DNA from: Rhodococcus oryzae
GTDB taxonomy: Bacteria; Actinomycetota; Actinomycetes; Mycobacteriales; Mycobacteriaceae
Reading direction: 5' to 3'
NCBI RefSeq assembly: GCF_005049235.1
Contig: NZ_SUMD01000001.1
Coordinates: 248,001-312,000, forward strand
Length of the DNA stretch: 64,000 bases
The translations under genes and the position numbers were made by a program. The notes under the pieces are model-generated. The model saw only the letters and a program-made list of their open reading frames with translations, had not been told where the DNA came from and made no database searches. Below, piece after piece: positions 39,463-46,994 of this stretch; positions within the stretch are counted from its first letter, which is position 1, and every line of letters begins with the position of its first letter.

Positions 39463-40221
39463 ATGGATAAAAGCGAATCAACAATGTGTAAAGAATCGTT
39501 TGTGGTAGCAGAGGGCCCCACCCCAACGGTCATCTCTACCAGTCCAGACTCCCCGGCCGCCCCATTCATTGTTCAACGAAGATTGTCATCCCTAGAAGAA
39601 ATGAAAGACGCTGGATTAATACCTCCCACAGTTTCACTCAGAGACCTCAACGATGCAAAAGAGATTGCGCAGCACATATCATTTCCCGGATTAATGGAGC
39701 TGCCATCGGGTCAGTGGGTATCCGACCATCCAATACAAGGAATTAATGCGATTTCCCCCAGGGCAGCCATCACCCAGGAGGTGATACACCTGACCACTGC
39801 ACATCTCGAACGGGTAGGGCACAGTCGTGCACTCGCGGATATGGTCGCCAAAAGGACTGCGGAGCTAATGTCACCAGTAGGCGATCGACAAATGCTAATC
39901 AACGTGGCCGATTTCGGTGGACTCACCCTGGACATTCGCGGGTTGCTCTATGTCAAAAGGGATATCTTTTCCCTTAAAGCATTTCACATCCTCTTCCACT
40001 GGTCTGGTTGGATCATACCTCAGGGCACGCACTTCTTTCTCACTTGCGGAAGAATCAGTGGGGTCGACGATAGACCCAACCTGAAATTGCACTACGACCT
40101 GATTGCGCGGGACATTTCGGGCAGTACTCCTCGACCAGGCCCAGTAGAAGGATGGACCAATAGGCTCTCTGTAGACGAGATACGCCGACGCGCAGAAGTA
40201 GTTACACAAGGATGGAGATAG
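39463..40221 (+). CDS. Uncharacterised protein, first gene of an AT-rich cassette
   Basis: 252 residues; I do not recognise the family. After a Ser/Pro-rich start of ~40 residues there is a helical middle part (ITQEVIHLTTAHLERVGHSRALADMVAKRTAEL) and then a beta-rich part with aromatic residues (INVADFGGLTLDIRGLLYVKRD, FHILFHWSGWIIPQGTHFFLTCG). No signal peptide or membrane segment is clear. GGAAG precedes the ATG. The codon use, with many A- and T-ending codons, differs from the core. It lies 29 bases before the collagen-like gene on the same strand, and the two are probably one operon acquired together. Confidence 0.6.
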   Translation: MDKSESTMCKESFVVAEGPTPTVISTSPDSPAAPFIVQRRLSSLEEMKDAGLIPPTVSLRDLNDAKEIAQHISFPGLMELPSGQWVSDHPIQGINAISPRAAITQEVIHLTTAHLERVGHSRALADMVAKRTAELMSPVGDRQMLINVADFGGLTLDIRGLLYVKRDIFSLKAFHILFHWSGWIIPQGTHFFLTCGRISGVDDRPNLKLHYDLIARDISGSTPRPGPVEGWTNRLSVDEIRRRAEVVTQGWR

Positions 40222-40250
40222 GCGCCGACAATTCTAGAAAGGAAAAAGAA

Positions 40251-40952
40251 ATGGGCGGGATAGACCAGCGTGGCGCGGATGGAACCAACGGAGCGCCCGG
40301 AACGAATGGGACAGTGGGTGCTGTCGGGTCAAACGGCGCGGATGCAGTATGCACCTCCCTCTTCTCTAATGACGAAGGTTCTGGGCGTGGAGGCGACGGG
40401 GGCCCCGGCGGAAATGGGGGTCCAGGCGGAAATGGTGGCGACGGCGACCCTGGAAAGACATTCGAGATTCATGTCGAAGTGCTCGGCAGCGGGTGGGAGG
40501 TCGATACTTCAGGAGGAAAGGGGGGAAATGGTGGCGCTGGCGGTAAGGGTGGCGCTGGCGGAGCAGGTGGTAAGGGCGGATTTGGAAGAGACTGCGAGCC
40601 CAGCGGCTATGGGGGAAAGGGCGGAGACGGTGCAAACGGCGGAAACGGCGGAAACGGCGGAAACGGCGGGATCCCTGGCGACCTCTTGGTGTTCTATGTC
40701 AGCGACCAAAGCAGTGGAATGAATATATTCATCTCAAAGGGGGGAGGGTCCGGCGATGCTGGGCCGGGCGGGGGCGGAGGAGACGCAGGGGCGCAAGGTG
40801 AGAATGGTGATTATAGCGATTTCAGCCATGCAGTAACAAGCGCGGGCGATCCTTCCCCTGCAGGTAAAGCCGGTTCGACAGGCGTGGCTGGCGCTCCTGG
40901 AAAGACCGCTTCTGCCAAGACTGGGAAATTCACGCAGGTCACCCAAATCTAA
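40251..40952 (+). CDS. Collagen-like Gly-rich repeat protein
   Basis: 233 residues from the ATG at 40251 (AAGGA eight bases upstream; an in-frame ATG at 40212 overlaps the previous gene and is less likely). Most of the chain is Gly-X-Y or GG-X triplets (GGPGGNGGPGGNGGDG, GGNGGAGGKGGAGGAGGKGG, GGNGGNGGNGGNGG). These blocks are interrupted by two beta-like segments (KTFEIHVEVLGSGWEVDTSG and DLLVFYVSDQSSGMNIFISKG). There is no signal peptide, so if exported it uses another route. This is not a PE_PGRS protein: there is no PE domain. Function unknown; see finding. Confidence 0.65.
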   Translation: MGGIDQRGADGTNGAPGTNGTVGAVGSNGADAVCTSLFSNDEGSGRGGDGGPGGNGGPGGNGGDGDPGKTFEIHVEVLGSGWEVDTSGGKGGNGGAGGKGGAGGAGGKGGFGRDCEPSGYGGKGGDGANGGNGGNGGNGGIPGDLLVFYVSDQSSGMNIFISKGGGSGDAGPGGGGGDAGAQGENGDYSDFSHAVTSAGDPSPAGKAGSTGVAGAPGKTASAKTGKFTQVTQI

Positions 40953-41029
40953 GCACTTCGTCGTCTCAGAAGGATTGCCGGATGCGTCCGGGCAACCTCG
41001 GATTGGGGGGTGGTGAACCGATTTCTCGT

Positions 41030-41293
41030 TCATTCTCGGACCGCGGGTGCCACCGCGATTGAGTCAGCGGTGACGACGAGGGCAAGAGTCAGCGCGTTGC
41101 GCCCCGTGCCGCTCGCCGCTCGCAGCGTGATGACGGCCAGCCATTGCGCGTCAGTGAGCTGGATCCATGCGTGCTGACTGGCTGGCATGAGCCCTTCGAG
41201 GCGAAGTCCCGCGGCCCGTGTCCGCAGGTTAATCCGGTCAGGCCTATGTGCGCCTCGGGCGAGCGAGAGTGCCCGGTCGATGTCGACGAGCAC
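41030..41293 (-). CDS. Small hypothetical protein or remnant
   Basis: 87 residues with core-like codon use (mostly G or C third bases) and a protein-like C-terminal half (HAWIQLTDAQWLAVITLRAASGTGRNALTLALVV). No family recognised and no clear ribosome site. It may be the end of a truncated gene. The bases on either side (40953-41029, 41294-41381) hold nothing I can name. Confidence 0.35.
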   Translation of the reverse strand: MLVDIDRALSLARGAHRPDRINLRTRAAGLRLEGLMPASQHAWIQLTDAQWLAVITLRAASGTGRNALTLALVVTADSIAVAPAVRE

Positions 41294-41381
41294 CGGCCGC
41301 GGCGGGCTGAATCGCTGGATCGCGGGCGTCCGTGGCTACAACTCCCGACAGGCCTCGAATAGTTCGAACATACATGCGATT

Positions 41382-41756
41382 GTGCGCTTGGCGAGACGGC
41401 GGCGCCAGGTCGGGGTAGCTCTACCAGATGGCGAGCTGCTGCTCAGTGACCCGCGACGTCCCGGCGATGGTTCCCTGTCGCCGGCGTACGCGCTCGACAC
41501 TCGTACCCGCGGCGGCGGCGATCCGGATCCATGGCACTCCCTCGCGGCGGGCACGGTCGATCTCGTGGCACGGGTCGATACCGGCACGCTGGGCGATGGC
41601 GATCTTGACGAGAACGCCCTCCTCGCTGTGTACGCAGTCGCGACCGCACTCTCGTCGGATCGGGATCGCGCCGAACGCGCCCTCCCCATCGTGAAGGACC
41701 TTCTCGCAACCCTTCGTTCGATGTTCCCTGGCGGCGGCCGCGGCGGTGAGAAGTGA
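41382..41756 (+). CDS. Hypothetical protein, coding strand uncertain
   Basis: From the GTG at 41382 the frame gives 124 residues ending in a helix-rich part (DENALLAVYAVATALSSDRDRAERALPIVKDLLATLR). Its stop overlaps the next plus-strand frame by GTGA, which favours it. However, the minus strand of the same DNA (41421-41786) also reads protein-like, with a helix-turn-helix-type stretch (EIDRARREGVPWIRIAAAAGTS) and better third-position GC in that part. Only one can be real over the overlap. Confidence 0.35.
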   Translation: MRLARRRRQVGVALPDGELLLSDPRRPGDGSLSPAYALDTRTRGGGDPDPWHSLAAGTVDLVARVDTGTLGDGDLDENALLAVYAVATALSSDRDRAERALPIVKDLLATLRSMFPGGGRGGEK

Positions 41757-41786
41757 GCCGCCGGGATCCTCGCGGCCGCCCGCCAC
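41421..41786 (-). CDS. Alternative HTH-like frame on the opposite strand
   Basis: 121 residues; the C-terminal two thirds (KIAIAQRAGIDPCHEIDRARREG, then the HTH-like segment, then VERVRRRQG) look like a small DNA-binding protein. It conflicts with the plus-strand frames at 41382-41756 and 41753 onward. I list it because codon composition does not decide between them. Confidence 0.3.
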   Translation of the reverse strand: MAGGREDPGGSLLTAAAAAREHRTKGCEKVLHDGEGAFGAIPIRRECGRDCVHSEEGVLVKIAIAQRAGIDPCHEIDRARREGVPWIRIAAAAGTSVERVRRRQGTIAGTSRVTEQQLAIW

Positions 41787-42010
41787 TGTGCCCCGACCAT
41801 GTTCTCGATCTAGCCATCGAACTGCAGGAATCAGGGCTGTCGCTTCGGGGTATTTGCAAGGAACTCAACGCCGCAGGATTCCCCACCCCTACAGGTCTAG
41901 CAACCTGGGGAATCAGCCACATCAACAAACTCCTCGCCACCCGTAACGCCATGGAGCGCAAGGCATCACAGCGGCACTCAATGGAGGCGCCGGTTGCAGG
42001 CGCACCTGTC
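41753..42010 (+). pseudogene. HTH recombinase-like fragment
   Basis: GTG start overlapping the previous frame. The first ~70 residues (LCPDHVLDLAIELQESGLSLRGICKELNAAGFPTP, then LATWGISHINKLLATRNA) resemble the DNA-binding end of a large serine recombinase. The frame stays open to 42574, but past about 42010 it only mirrors the GIY-YIG gene on the other strand, so I take it as a truncated remnant whose true stop is gone. Confidence 0.45.
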
Positions 42011-42016
42011 GGATGG

Positions 42017-42556
42017 TCAGGCGCTGGCGGTGTAGGCGGCGCGTGCAGTCTCGATGATGACGCGGGCGGGGCCGCTGGCGTGGGACACGTTGAGCGGCGG
42101 CGCCCACTGGCCGATTACGGCTGCCTCGACCGCGGACGGCGTCGGGTGCAGGCACCACGACACCCGCAGATTGGCGTGCATCCACGTTGTCAGGCGGATC
42201 TCGTCCTCATCGACGAGTACGACGCGGTCAGTGCGCCGCGTCCGGTAGCCCTCGGTGTCGAGCAGCAGCCCGGCAAGGGTGCGCCGCAGGGTGGAGGATC
42301 CACTGCGGCGCAGGTGATTGCTGTTGATCCGCCGCCGCAGGTTCGTGGCAAGACCGACGTAGAGCAGCCGCTCGCCGGCGCTGGTGGGGTGCGCGGGGCC
42401 GGGAAGCTGAGGGAACACCTCGGGAGCTGCCCACCACGCGTACAGACCCGCCGCGGCCGGCAGCGTAGACAGGTCATCGAGCGCGTGACTGGTGGCGCTG
42501 AGGGCAGTGATGGTGCCAGCCGGATCGAGCGGGGTCACAGGGGTCGGGGTCTGCAC
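42017..42556 (-). CDS. GIY-YIG nuclease-like protein
   Basis: 179 residues. The two signature strands are present as GLYAWW and LLYVGLA, with a conserved Arg after them ([28 protein letters not shown]) and the late catalytic-type Glu in [16 protein letters not shown]. Such single-domain GIY-YIG proteins are common in actinobacterial mobile DNA. It may cut DNA as a homing or defence nuclease; the target is unknown. No partner gene overlaps it. Confidence 0.75.
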   Translation of the reverse strand: MQTPTPVTPLDPAGTITALSATSHALDDLSTLPAAAGLYAWWAAPEVFPQLPGPAHPTSAGERLLYVGLATNLRRRINSNHLRRSGSSTLRRTLAGLLLDTEGYRTRRTDRVVLVDEDEIRLTTWMHANLRVSWCLHPTPSAVEAAVIGQWAPPLNVSHASGPARVIIETARAAYTASA

Positions 42557-42670
42557 GCCGTCAGTGTGCCGTGACCGGCCGACACACGGCGATCGCGCGT
42601 GAATCGGCGAGGCTTAGTGTCGGCATGACTATCGTCCGCGGTATACCTGGCGATGATGGGAGATCCGAAC

Positions 42671-43387
42671 GTGTGTTGACGGTATGCGAGCACCAGCACC
42701 CGACGGGACCTGCTCTCGACCTTCGATGCCACCGAGGCGGTCGGCGAGGAGCTGCTGGCGTCGTACAACGTCGCGCCGACGCAGCGGGTGAACGTCGTGC
42801 TCGACCGTGCCCCGCTCGAGGATCCCGACGCGACCCCGATCCGGCAGCTCAACAGCACAGTGAAGTGGGGCCTAGTGCCCTCGTGGGCTAAGGATCCGAC
42901 GATCGGGTCCCGGATGATCAACGCCCGGTCCGAGACCATCACCCAGAAGCCTGCCTTCAAGGCGGCCGCCGCCCGCCGTCGGTGCATCATCCCGGCTGAT
43001 GGCTACTACGAGTGGATGAAGGGCGAGGAGGGCAAGAAGATCCCGTACTTCCTGCATGCCGACGGGGTGATCGCGATGGCCGGCCTCTACGAGCTGTGGC
43101 CGGACCCCGAACTGCCCGAGGATGATCCGGGTCGCCGGCTGTGGACATGTACCGTGCTCACCCGGGCCGCCACCGATGCGACCGGGCACATCCACGACCG
43201 CTCCCCCGTGATCCTGCCTGCCGAGTTCCAGGAACACTGGCTCGACCCCAACCCGACCGACCGCGACGACGTCGACGCGCTGCTCAACTCCATCCCCGAG
43301 CCACATCTCGAACCGTATGAGGTCAGCACGGCCGTCAACAGCCCGCGCAACAACACCCCGGAGCTGCTGCGCCCGGTGCACCTATGA
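42671..43387 (+). pseudogene. SRAP/HMCES (YedK) gene with a stop at codon 3
   Basis: SRAP proteins cap abasic sites in single-stranded DNA through Cys2, exposed after Met1 removal; the family begins MCGRYA. Here the DNA reads GTG TGT TGA CGG TAT GCG: Met, Cys, stop, Arg, Tyr, Ala, i.e. GGA has become TGA. The rest is intact: STRRDLLSTF, ASYNVAPTQRVNVV, KWGLVPSWAKDP, INARSETI, RRCIIPADGYYEW and the final RNNTPELLRPVHL, including the active-site Asn, Glu and His regions. Restart at a downstream GTG (42788) would give a protein without Cys2. Confidence 0.8.
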
Positions 43388-43779
43388 CCTGGCGCGGATG
43401 GCTCATGGCCATCCCAGTCGCGGCCGCGATCCCCACTGCAGCGGTGCTGGTGCGCGGCGACCTCGCCGTGCTGCCGATCGCCCTGGTGTTCGCGGCCGTC
43501 GCAGGCGCGCTACTCGGGGTGTGCGCGCTCGCCGGCGCCCAGGCCGCGATCATCATCGCCCGCGAGACCCACCCTCGCTCCTGGGTGTGGCGGCAACTGT
43601 TCGCGCTCTGCGTCGCGGCCGCGACCTTCCTGCTGGCTCTGCCCACCACCGCATGGTTGACCGGTGCGACCGCAGCCGCCTCGCTGCTCCCGTACCTGGT
43701 AGGTGTCGCCGCGATCGCCTACCTCTGTGGCGCCGTCGTCTGCCCGCCGCTGTCGCAGGTACTCGACGTCAATCGGTGA
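43384..43779 (+). CDS. Small membrane protein
   Basis: 131 residues with four predicted membrane segments and few loops. No family recognised. Its ATG overlaps the stop of the SRAP frame by four bases (ATGA), so it was once translated with it. A hairpin follows. Confidence 0.55.
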   Translation: MTWRGWLMAIPVAAAIPTAAVLVRGDLAVLPIALVFAAVAGALLGVCALAGAQAAIIIARETHPRSWVWRQLFALCVAAATFLLALPTTAWLTGATAAASLLPYLVGVAAIAYLCGAVVCPPLSQVLDVNR

Positions 43780-43801
43780 CCTGTCGCTGCGGCAAATCTG
43801 A

Positions 43802-43841
43802 ACCTCCCCGAGCCGCACGCAAAACGGAAGCCCGGGGAGGT
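43802..43841. terminator. Hairpin between the membrane gene and the resolvase fragment
   Basis: ACCTCCCCG (43802-43810) is complementary to CGGGGAGGT (43833-43841), with a 22-base loop, between convergent frames. Confidence 0.45.
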
Positions 43842-43907
43842 ACGTCCACGGCAACGGGGATTCGCGGGGACTATCCGAGTTTTACACAGCTCGCCGCTCG
43901 CGCGCGC

Positions 43908-44108
43908 TCACCCGATGTGCCGGTAGAGCGTGCTCCGGGCTACTTCAAGCACTTCGGCAATCTCCGCCATCGGGGTGCCCTCTGCGCGCATCTTCTTGGC
44001 AAGGCGCTTCTTTGCTGGGCTGAGCGCGGTGGGGCGGCCGCCAACGCGGCCCCTCTCGCGGGCGACAGCAAGGCCGGCGACGGTTCGCTCTCGGATAAGG
44101 CTGCGCTC
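43908..44108 (-). pseudogene. Serine resolvase, C-terminal half (split gene)
   Basis: 66 codons reading ERSLIRERTVAGLAVARERG, then VGGRPT and a C-terminal helix-turn-helix (GTPMAEIAEVLEVARSTLYRHIG). It begins in mid-domain with no start. The missing N-terminal half is at 50344-50690: that half ends FGALADF, and resolvases of this family read GALA(E/D)F-ERSLIRERT, so the two pieces join exactly in phase if 44109-50343 is removed. Confidence 0.85.
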
Positions 44109-44252
44109 GATTATGTGGACAACTCTGTCTCCGCAAGCCGAATACAACAGAGCTGCCGGGTGCGGGTAGTACGAACCATCCTGTTGGACGCAACCATTCG
44201 TGCGCACTCTAGTCAGGTGGTCTCCTGGCGGAACACTAACCGCCGCAACCAG

Positions 44253-44287
44253 GGGACTGCCCCGTCAGCTGAACACGGGGCAGTCCC
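44253..44287 (-). terminator. Hairpin after the thioesterase gene
   Basis: GGGACTGCCCCGT (44253-44265), loop of nine, ACGGGGCAGTCCC (44275-44287): a perfect 13-bp stem near the left end of the transposon. Confidence 0.6.
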
Positions 44288-44324
44288 GAGATCTGGCGCT
44301 TTGCGTCCACCGGGACTGTGGAGG

Positions 44325-45176
44325 CTAGTGAGTTGAGTCGAAATCGGGTTGGTAGGAACGATCGGATTCTGCCCATTGATCGGGGCCGCTCGCTGAATTC
44401 AGGCTGCCGGCCATGTGGGCGACCGAGCCGACCAGACTGATCCCGAACCGACCGTGTCGATCCCACATCGACGCCGCTCCGGCAGCGATACCGCTGTCGG
44501 CGATGTGGTTGTCTGCCTCGATCCCGACAACCGGACTGATCGGCAGTCGCGACAGGAGAATCGTCACGTCGTGGTTGATGAAGCCGATTCCGCGATCGCT
44601 CCAACTGGTCAGGGTGTTGGTCAGTTCGCCGACCATGGCGGCACGAACGAATGGGGTGTTGTCCATGCCGGAGATGACCTGCGGTTGGTCGAACCACAGG
44701 CGCTTCCTGCCGGCGTTCTGGTGTTCGGGCATGGCGAAGCTCCACCGGTCCGGGTGCTCGTCGCTGCCCCAGAGAATGCCGGGATTGGGCAGCGACTCGA
44801 TGAGTGGCTCGGGCGGGGTCATCGACTCGCTGTCTGGGTGCCACCGTGAACCCGGCGGATCTTGTGTCGGTCGGATCGACACCATGGACGCTCGCGCTAC
44901 GGCACGATCTCCCTGTCGTACGACCACGTCGGCGATGCGGATGCTGCGGCCCTCCCGGACCACCGTGGTGTCGGTCTGCAAAGGAGCAAACGTCGGCTGC
45001 CGGAAGATGTCCAGGGTGAACTTCGCTGGGCGATACCCGGGTGCGCTGCAGTCCGACTCCACCGCATGAGCGGTCAATCCCGCCAGGGCCGATCCGTTGA
45101 TCGAGTCCGGGGACCACTGACTTTGGGAGAACGGGAGTGGTTGGTATCCGTCTTCTCTGCATTCGAAGTAGGCCAT
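44325..45176 (-). CDS. Acyl-CoA thioesterase-like double hot-dog protein (transposon cargo)
   Basis: 283 residues. The N-terminal half has the double-hotdog thioesterase pattern (GSALAGLTAHAVE, RPAKFTLDIFRQPTFAPLQTDTTVVREGRSIRIADVVVRQGDRAVARASMVSIR), matching the 4HBT_3/TesB-like proteins common in Rhodococcus and Mycobacterium. The C-terminal half is the second hot dog (GFINHDVTILLSRLPISPVVGIEADNHIADSGIAAGAASMWDRHG). It would hydrolyse acyl-CoA; chain or steroid preference is unknown. GGAG is next to the ATG, and a KstR-like box lies 49 bases upstream, pointing to steroid or fatty acid metabolism. Confidence 0.7.
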   Translation of the reverse strand: MAYFECREDGYQPLPFSQSQWSPDSINGSALAGLTAHAVESDCSAPGYRPAKFTLDIFRQPTFAPLQTDTTVVREGRSIRIADVVVRQGDRAVARASMVSIRPTQDPPGSRWHPDSESMTPPEPLIESLPNPGILWGSDEHPDRWSFAMPEHQNAGRKRLWFDQPQVISGMDNTPFVRAAMVGELTNTLTSWSDRGIGFINHDVTILLSRLPISPVVGIEADNHIADSGIAAGAASMWDRHGRFGISLVGSVAHMAGSLNSASGPDQWAESDRSYQPDFDSTH

Positions 45177-45224
45177 GGAGCTCCTCTGATTTGGTGAGAA
45201 CGGTCGGCGTCACTTCTGCCAAAC

Positions 45225-45238
45225 TAGAACGTGTTCCA
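45225..45238 (-). promoter_or_regulatory. KstR-like operator upstream of the thioesterase gene
   Basis: TAGAACGTGTTCCA, within ACTAGAACGTGTTCCAGT. It matches the known KstR pattern TNNAACNNGTTNNA and is nearly the optimal TAGAACNNGTTCTA. KstR is the TetR-family repressor of cholesterol degradation in this order. The match is seen; binding is inferred. Confidence 0.65.
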
Positions 45239-45331
45239 GTATGGCGCAGCATCGAACGCCGTGGAAGGAAGCCGCCAATTCGGCGACGCGACGGCTGTCA
45301 AGCGTCGACGGAATTGGATGTCACCGGCGGA

Positions 45332-45571
45332 TCATGCGTGGTCGGGGCAAAGTAGCGCCGGATCCGTTCGCCACCCGGCGGCGGTGAGCCACTGTTGGAC
45401 TGGCGGCGACAGGAGATTGCTACTGCCGGTGCCAGCGGCGAGTTCTCCAGCGAGGATGGGGCCGTCTTCGCAGACTGCGCAGGCGATGTCGACGGCCGGT
45501 TCATCGGGTTGGCAACTGCGGCAGTGGTTTCGAGCGACAATCCCGACTGCGGCGCTGGGATCGCGATACAG
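45332..45571 (-). other. Cys-rich open frame continuing past the resolvase stop
   Basis: In the same frame as the resolvase, after its TGA, 79 codons follow without ATG, GTG or TTG: RNHCRSCQPDEPAVDIACAVCEDGP, a linker, then LTAAGWRTDPALLCPDHA and TGA. With CPSC just before the stop the cysteines would form a zinc-ribbon-like set. The stop context is TGA-CTG, and TGA-C is a leaky context. It may be a read-through extension or a separate gene hit by a nonsense change. Confidence 0.4.
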
Positions 45572-46297
45572 TCAGGACACGGCCAGGTCGGCGCGTTGAT
45601 GGGCGGCCTCGGCGCGGGTGGTTGGCTCGTTTTCGCAACTCGGGCAGGCACGCGGAGTACTTCGCGCCGGCGCGGGGTGTTCGAGTGTGTTCACGCCAAG
45701 GTCGGCGGGCGACGACGTCGCGGGATCCGCTGGTGCAGCGGCGGACTTGCTCAGGTGCCCGTAGAGGGTGGTGCGGCGCACGCCGAGGAGCCCTGCGATC
45801 TGGGCAACGGTGTGCCCGCCGGCGTCATACAGACGTTGGGCGTGCTCGACCTGCTCAGTGGTGAGCTTCGAGGGCCGCCCGCCCTTGCGGCCGCGGGCCC
45901 GGGCGGCGGCGAGCCCGTCTCGGGTGTTGGCCACGATCAACTCACGTTGGAGCTCGGCGAGCACCGAGAGCATCCCGAACATGGCGCGTCCCTCGGCGGT
46001 GGCGGTGTCGATGCCCTGCTCGAGCACCTTGAGCCCCACGCCCTTCTCTCGCAGCTCGGCGCCGAGGCCGATCAGGTGCAGCACCGAGCGCCCCAACCGG
46101 TCGAGACGAGTGATCGCGAGCTGGTCGCCGTCGCGCAGCAACTTGAGCACCAGGTCCAGCTTCGGTCGAGACGCCTTCGCGCCGGAGGCGTGATCGACGT
46201 GGATGTTCGCGGGGGCGACGCCGGCCCGGCGCAGTGCGTCGATCTGATGGTCCGGGTTCTGGTCCCCGGTCGAGACGCGGGCGTAGCCGATCAACAT
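45572..46297 (-). CDS. Serine resolvase/invertase of the transposon
   Basis: 241 residues from the ATG at 46297 (MLIGYARVSTGDQ). Catalytic Ser is in YARVS; ITRLDRLGRSVLHL carries the active-site Arg residues; FGMLSVLAELQRELIVANTRDGLAAARARGRKGGRPS is the long helix and arm. The HTH domain (TVAQIAGLLGVRRTTLYGHL) is complete, and a ~50-residue tail with CPSCEN follows. It could resolve cointegrates or invert DNA. The longer frame to 46375 lacks a good start. Confidence 0.88.
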   Translation of the reverse strand: MLIGYARVSTGDQNPDHQIDALRRAGVAPANIHVDHASGAKASRPKLDLVLKLLRDGDQLAITRLDRLGRSVLHLIGLGAELREKGVGLKVLEQGIDTATAEGRAMFGMLSVLAELQRELIVANTRDGLAAARARGRKGGRPSKLTTEQVEHAQRLYDAGGHTVAQIAGLLGVRRTTLYGHLSKSAAAPADPATSSPADLGVNTLEHPAPARSTPRACPSCENEPTTRAEAAHQRADLAVS

Positions 46298-46536
46298 CCG
46301 TCGACAATATCCGAGGGCGGGGTTATCCGACGTTGATTCTCGACACGGGTATTCGACAACTGCGGCCTGGGGCAACGATTTTCGGCCGAGCTTGTCGACA
46401 AACGATGGTTTTCCGACACAGTCCGGTGTGACTCGCGGACCGCTCGTCCCTTTCAGTTCGAGCGGTGGCGGAGCCGGCTCGGGCAGCCGTCAAGCTCGGC
46501 GACCTCGTGCTCGCACTGTGTCTCGTTTGGGCGTCG

Positions 46537-46878
46537 CTACCGCGTTCTGGTGAGCGCTGCCGAGATGATCGAGGCAACCGTGTCCGGGTCTCTGGGAGTG
46601 AAGGCCGGCGTCCCGTAGCCCCAGATCTCCAACACGATTGCGGTGTGCTTCCTCGGTCGCAGTAGGTCGAGGCTGTACCAGTGGCTGAAATCGCCCGTGC
46701 CCCAGATTCTCCACCGACCTCCGATGTCGGGGAGTGCGGCGGTGTGCACGTACTCGATTCGCTCGTAGGGCAGGAACCTGCTCACGAACGGAAAGTAGAA
46801 GTGTCGAATCGTCACGCCTCGGTCGTCGAGACGCACAGTCCTGTCTTCATAGAGAATCCCACCCATACCCGGGACCAT
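46537..46878 (-). CDS. PH-like domain protein (transposon cargo)
   Basis: 113 residues from the ATG at 46878; a second ATG four codons on is possible. The pattern ILYEDRTVRLDDRGVTIRHFYFP, FLPYERIEYVHTAAL, GRWRIWG and AIVLEIWGYGTPAFTPRDPDTVASII suggests a bacterial PH-like fold. It lies where Tn554 carries tnpC but does not resemble TnpC. Function unknown. Confidence 0.6.
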   Translation of the reverse strand: MVPGMGGILYEDRTVRLDDRGVTIRHFYFPFVSRFLPYERIEYVHTAALPDIGGRWRIWGTGDFSHWYSLDLLRPRKHTAIVLEIWGYGTPAFTPRDPDTVASIISAALTRTR

Positions 46879-46994
46879 AGCTTCATACGTCGTTGCCTCG
46901 CGATGCGGTGGGCGCTGACGGTTCGCGCAGCGGCGACATTGCGCACCAGAACTGCCATCTGGCCATTCGAGACACCTCCACATCTCGCCGCGAG

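Noticed and set aside
39252-40209. Minus-strand frames opposite the first gene of the AT-rich cassette
   Set aside because: They have no ribosome site and no conserved pattern; the plus frame is longer, has a ribosome site and a partner gene.
40251-40952. Collagen-like gene as a PE_PGRS protein
   Set aside because: There is no PE domain, no export signal, and GG-X repeats here are mixed with charged residues and beta segments.
42011-42574. Extension of the HTH fragment frame across the GIY-YIG gene
   Set aside because: Past about 42010 the translation is Gly/Arg/Pro-rich antisense of a well-supported gene.
42677-42679. TGA in the SRAP frame as a selenocysteine codon
   Set aside because: No selenocysteine insertion structure follows and the family has Gly at this place.
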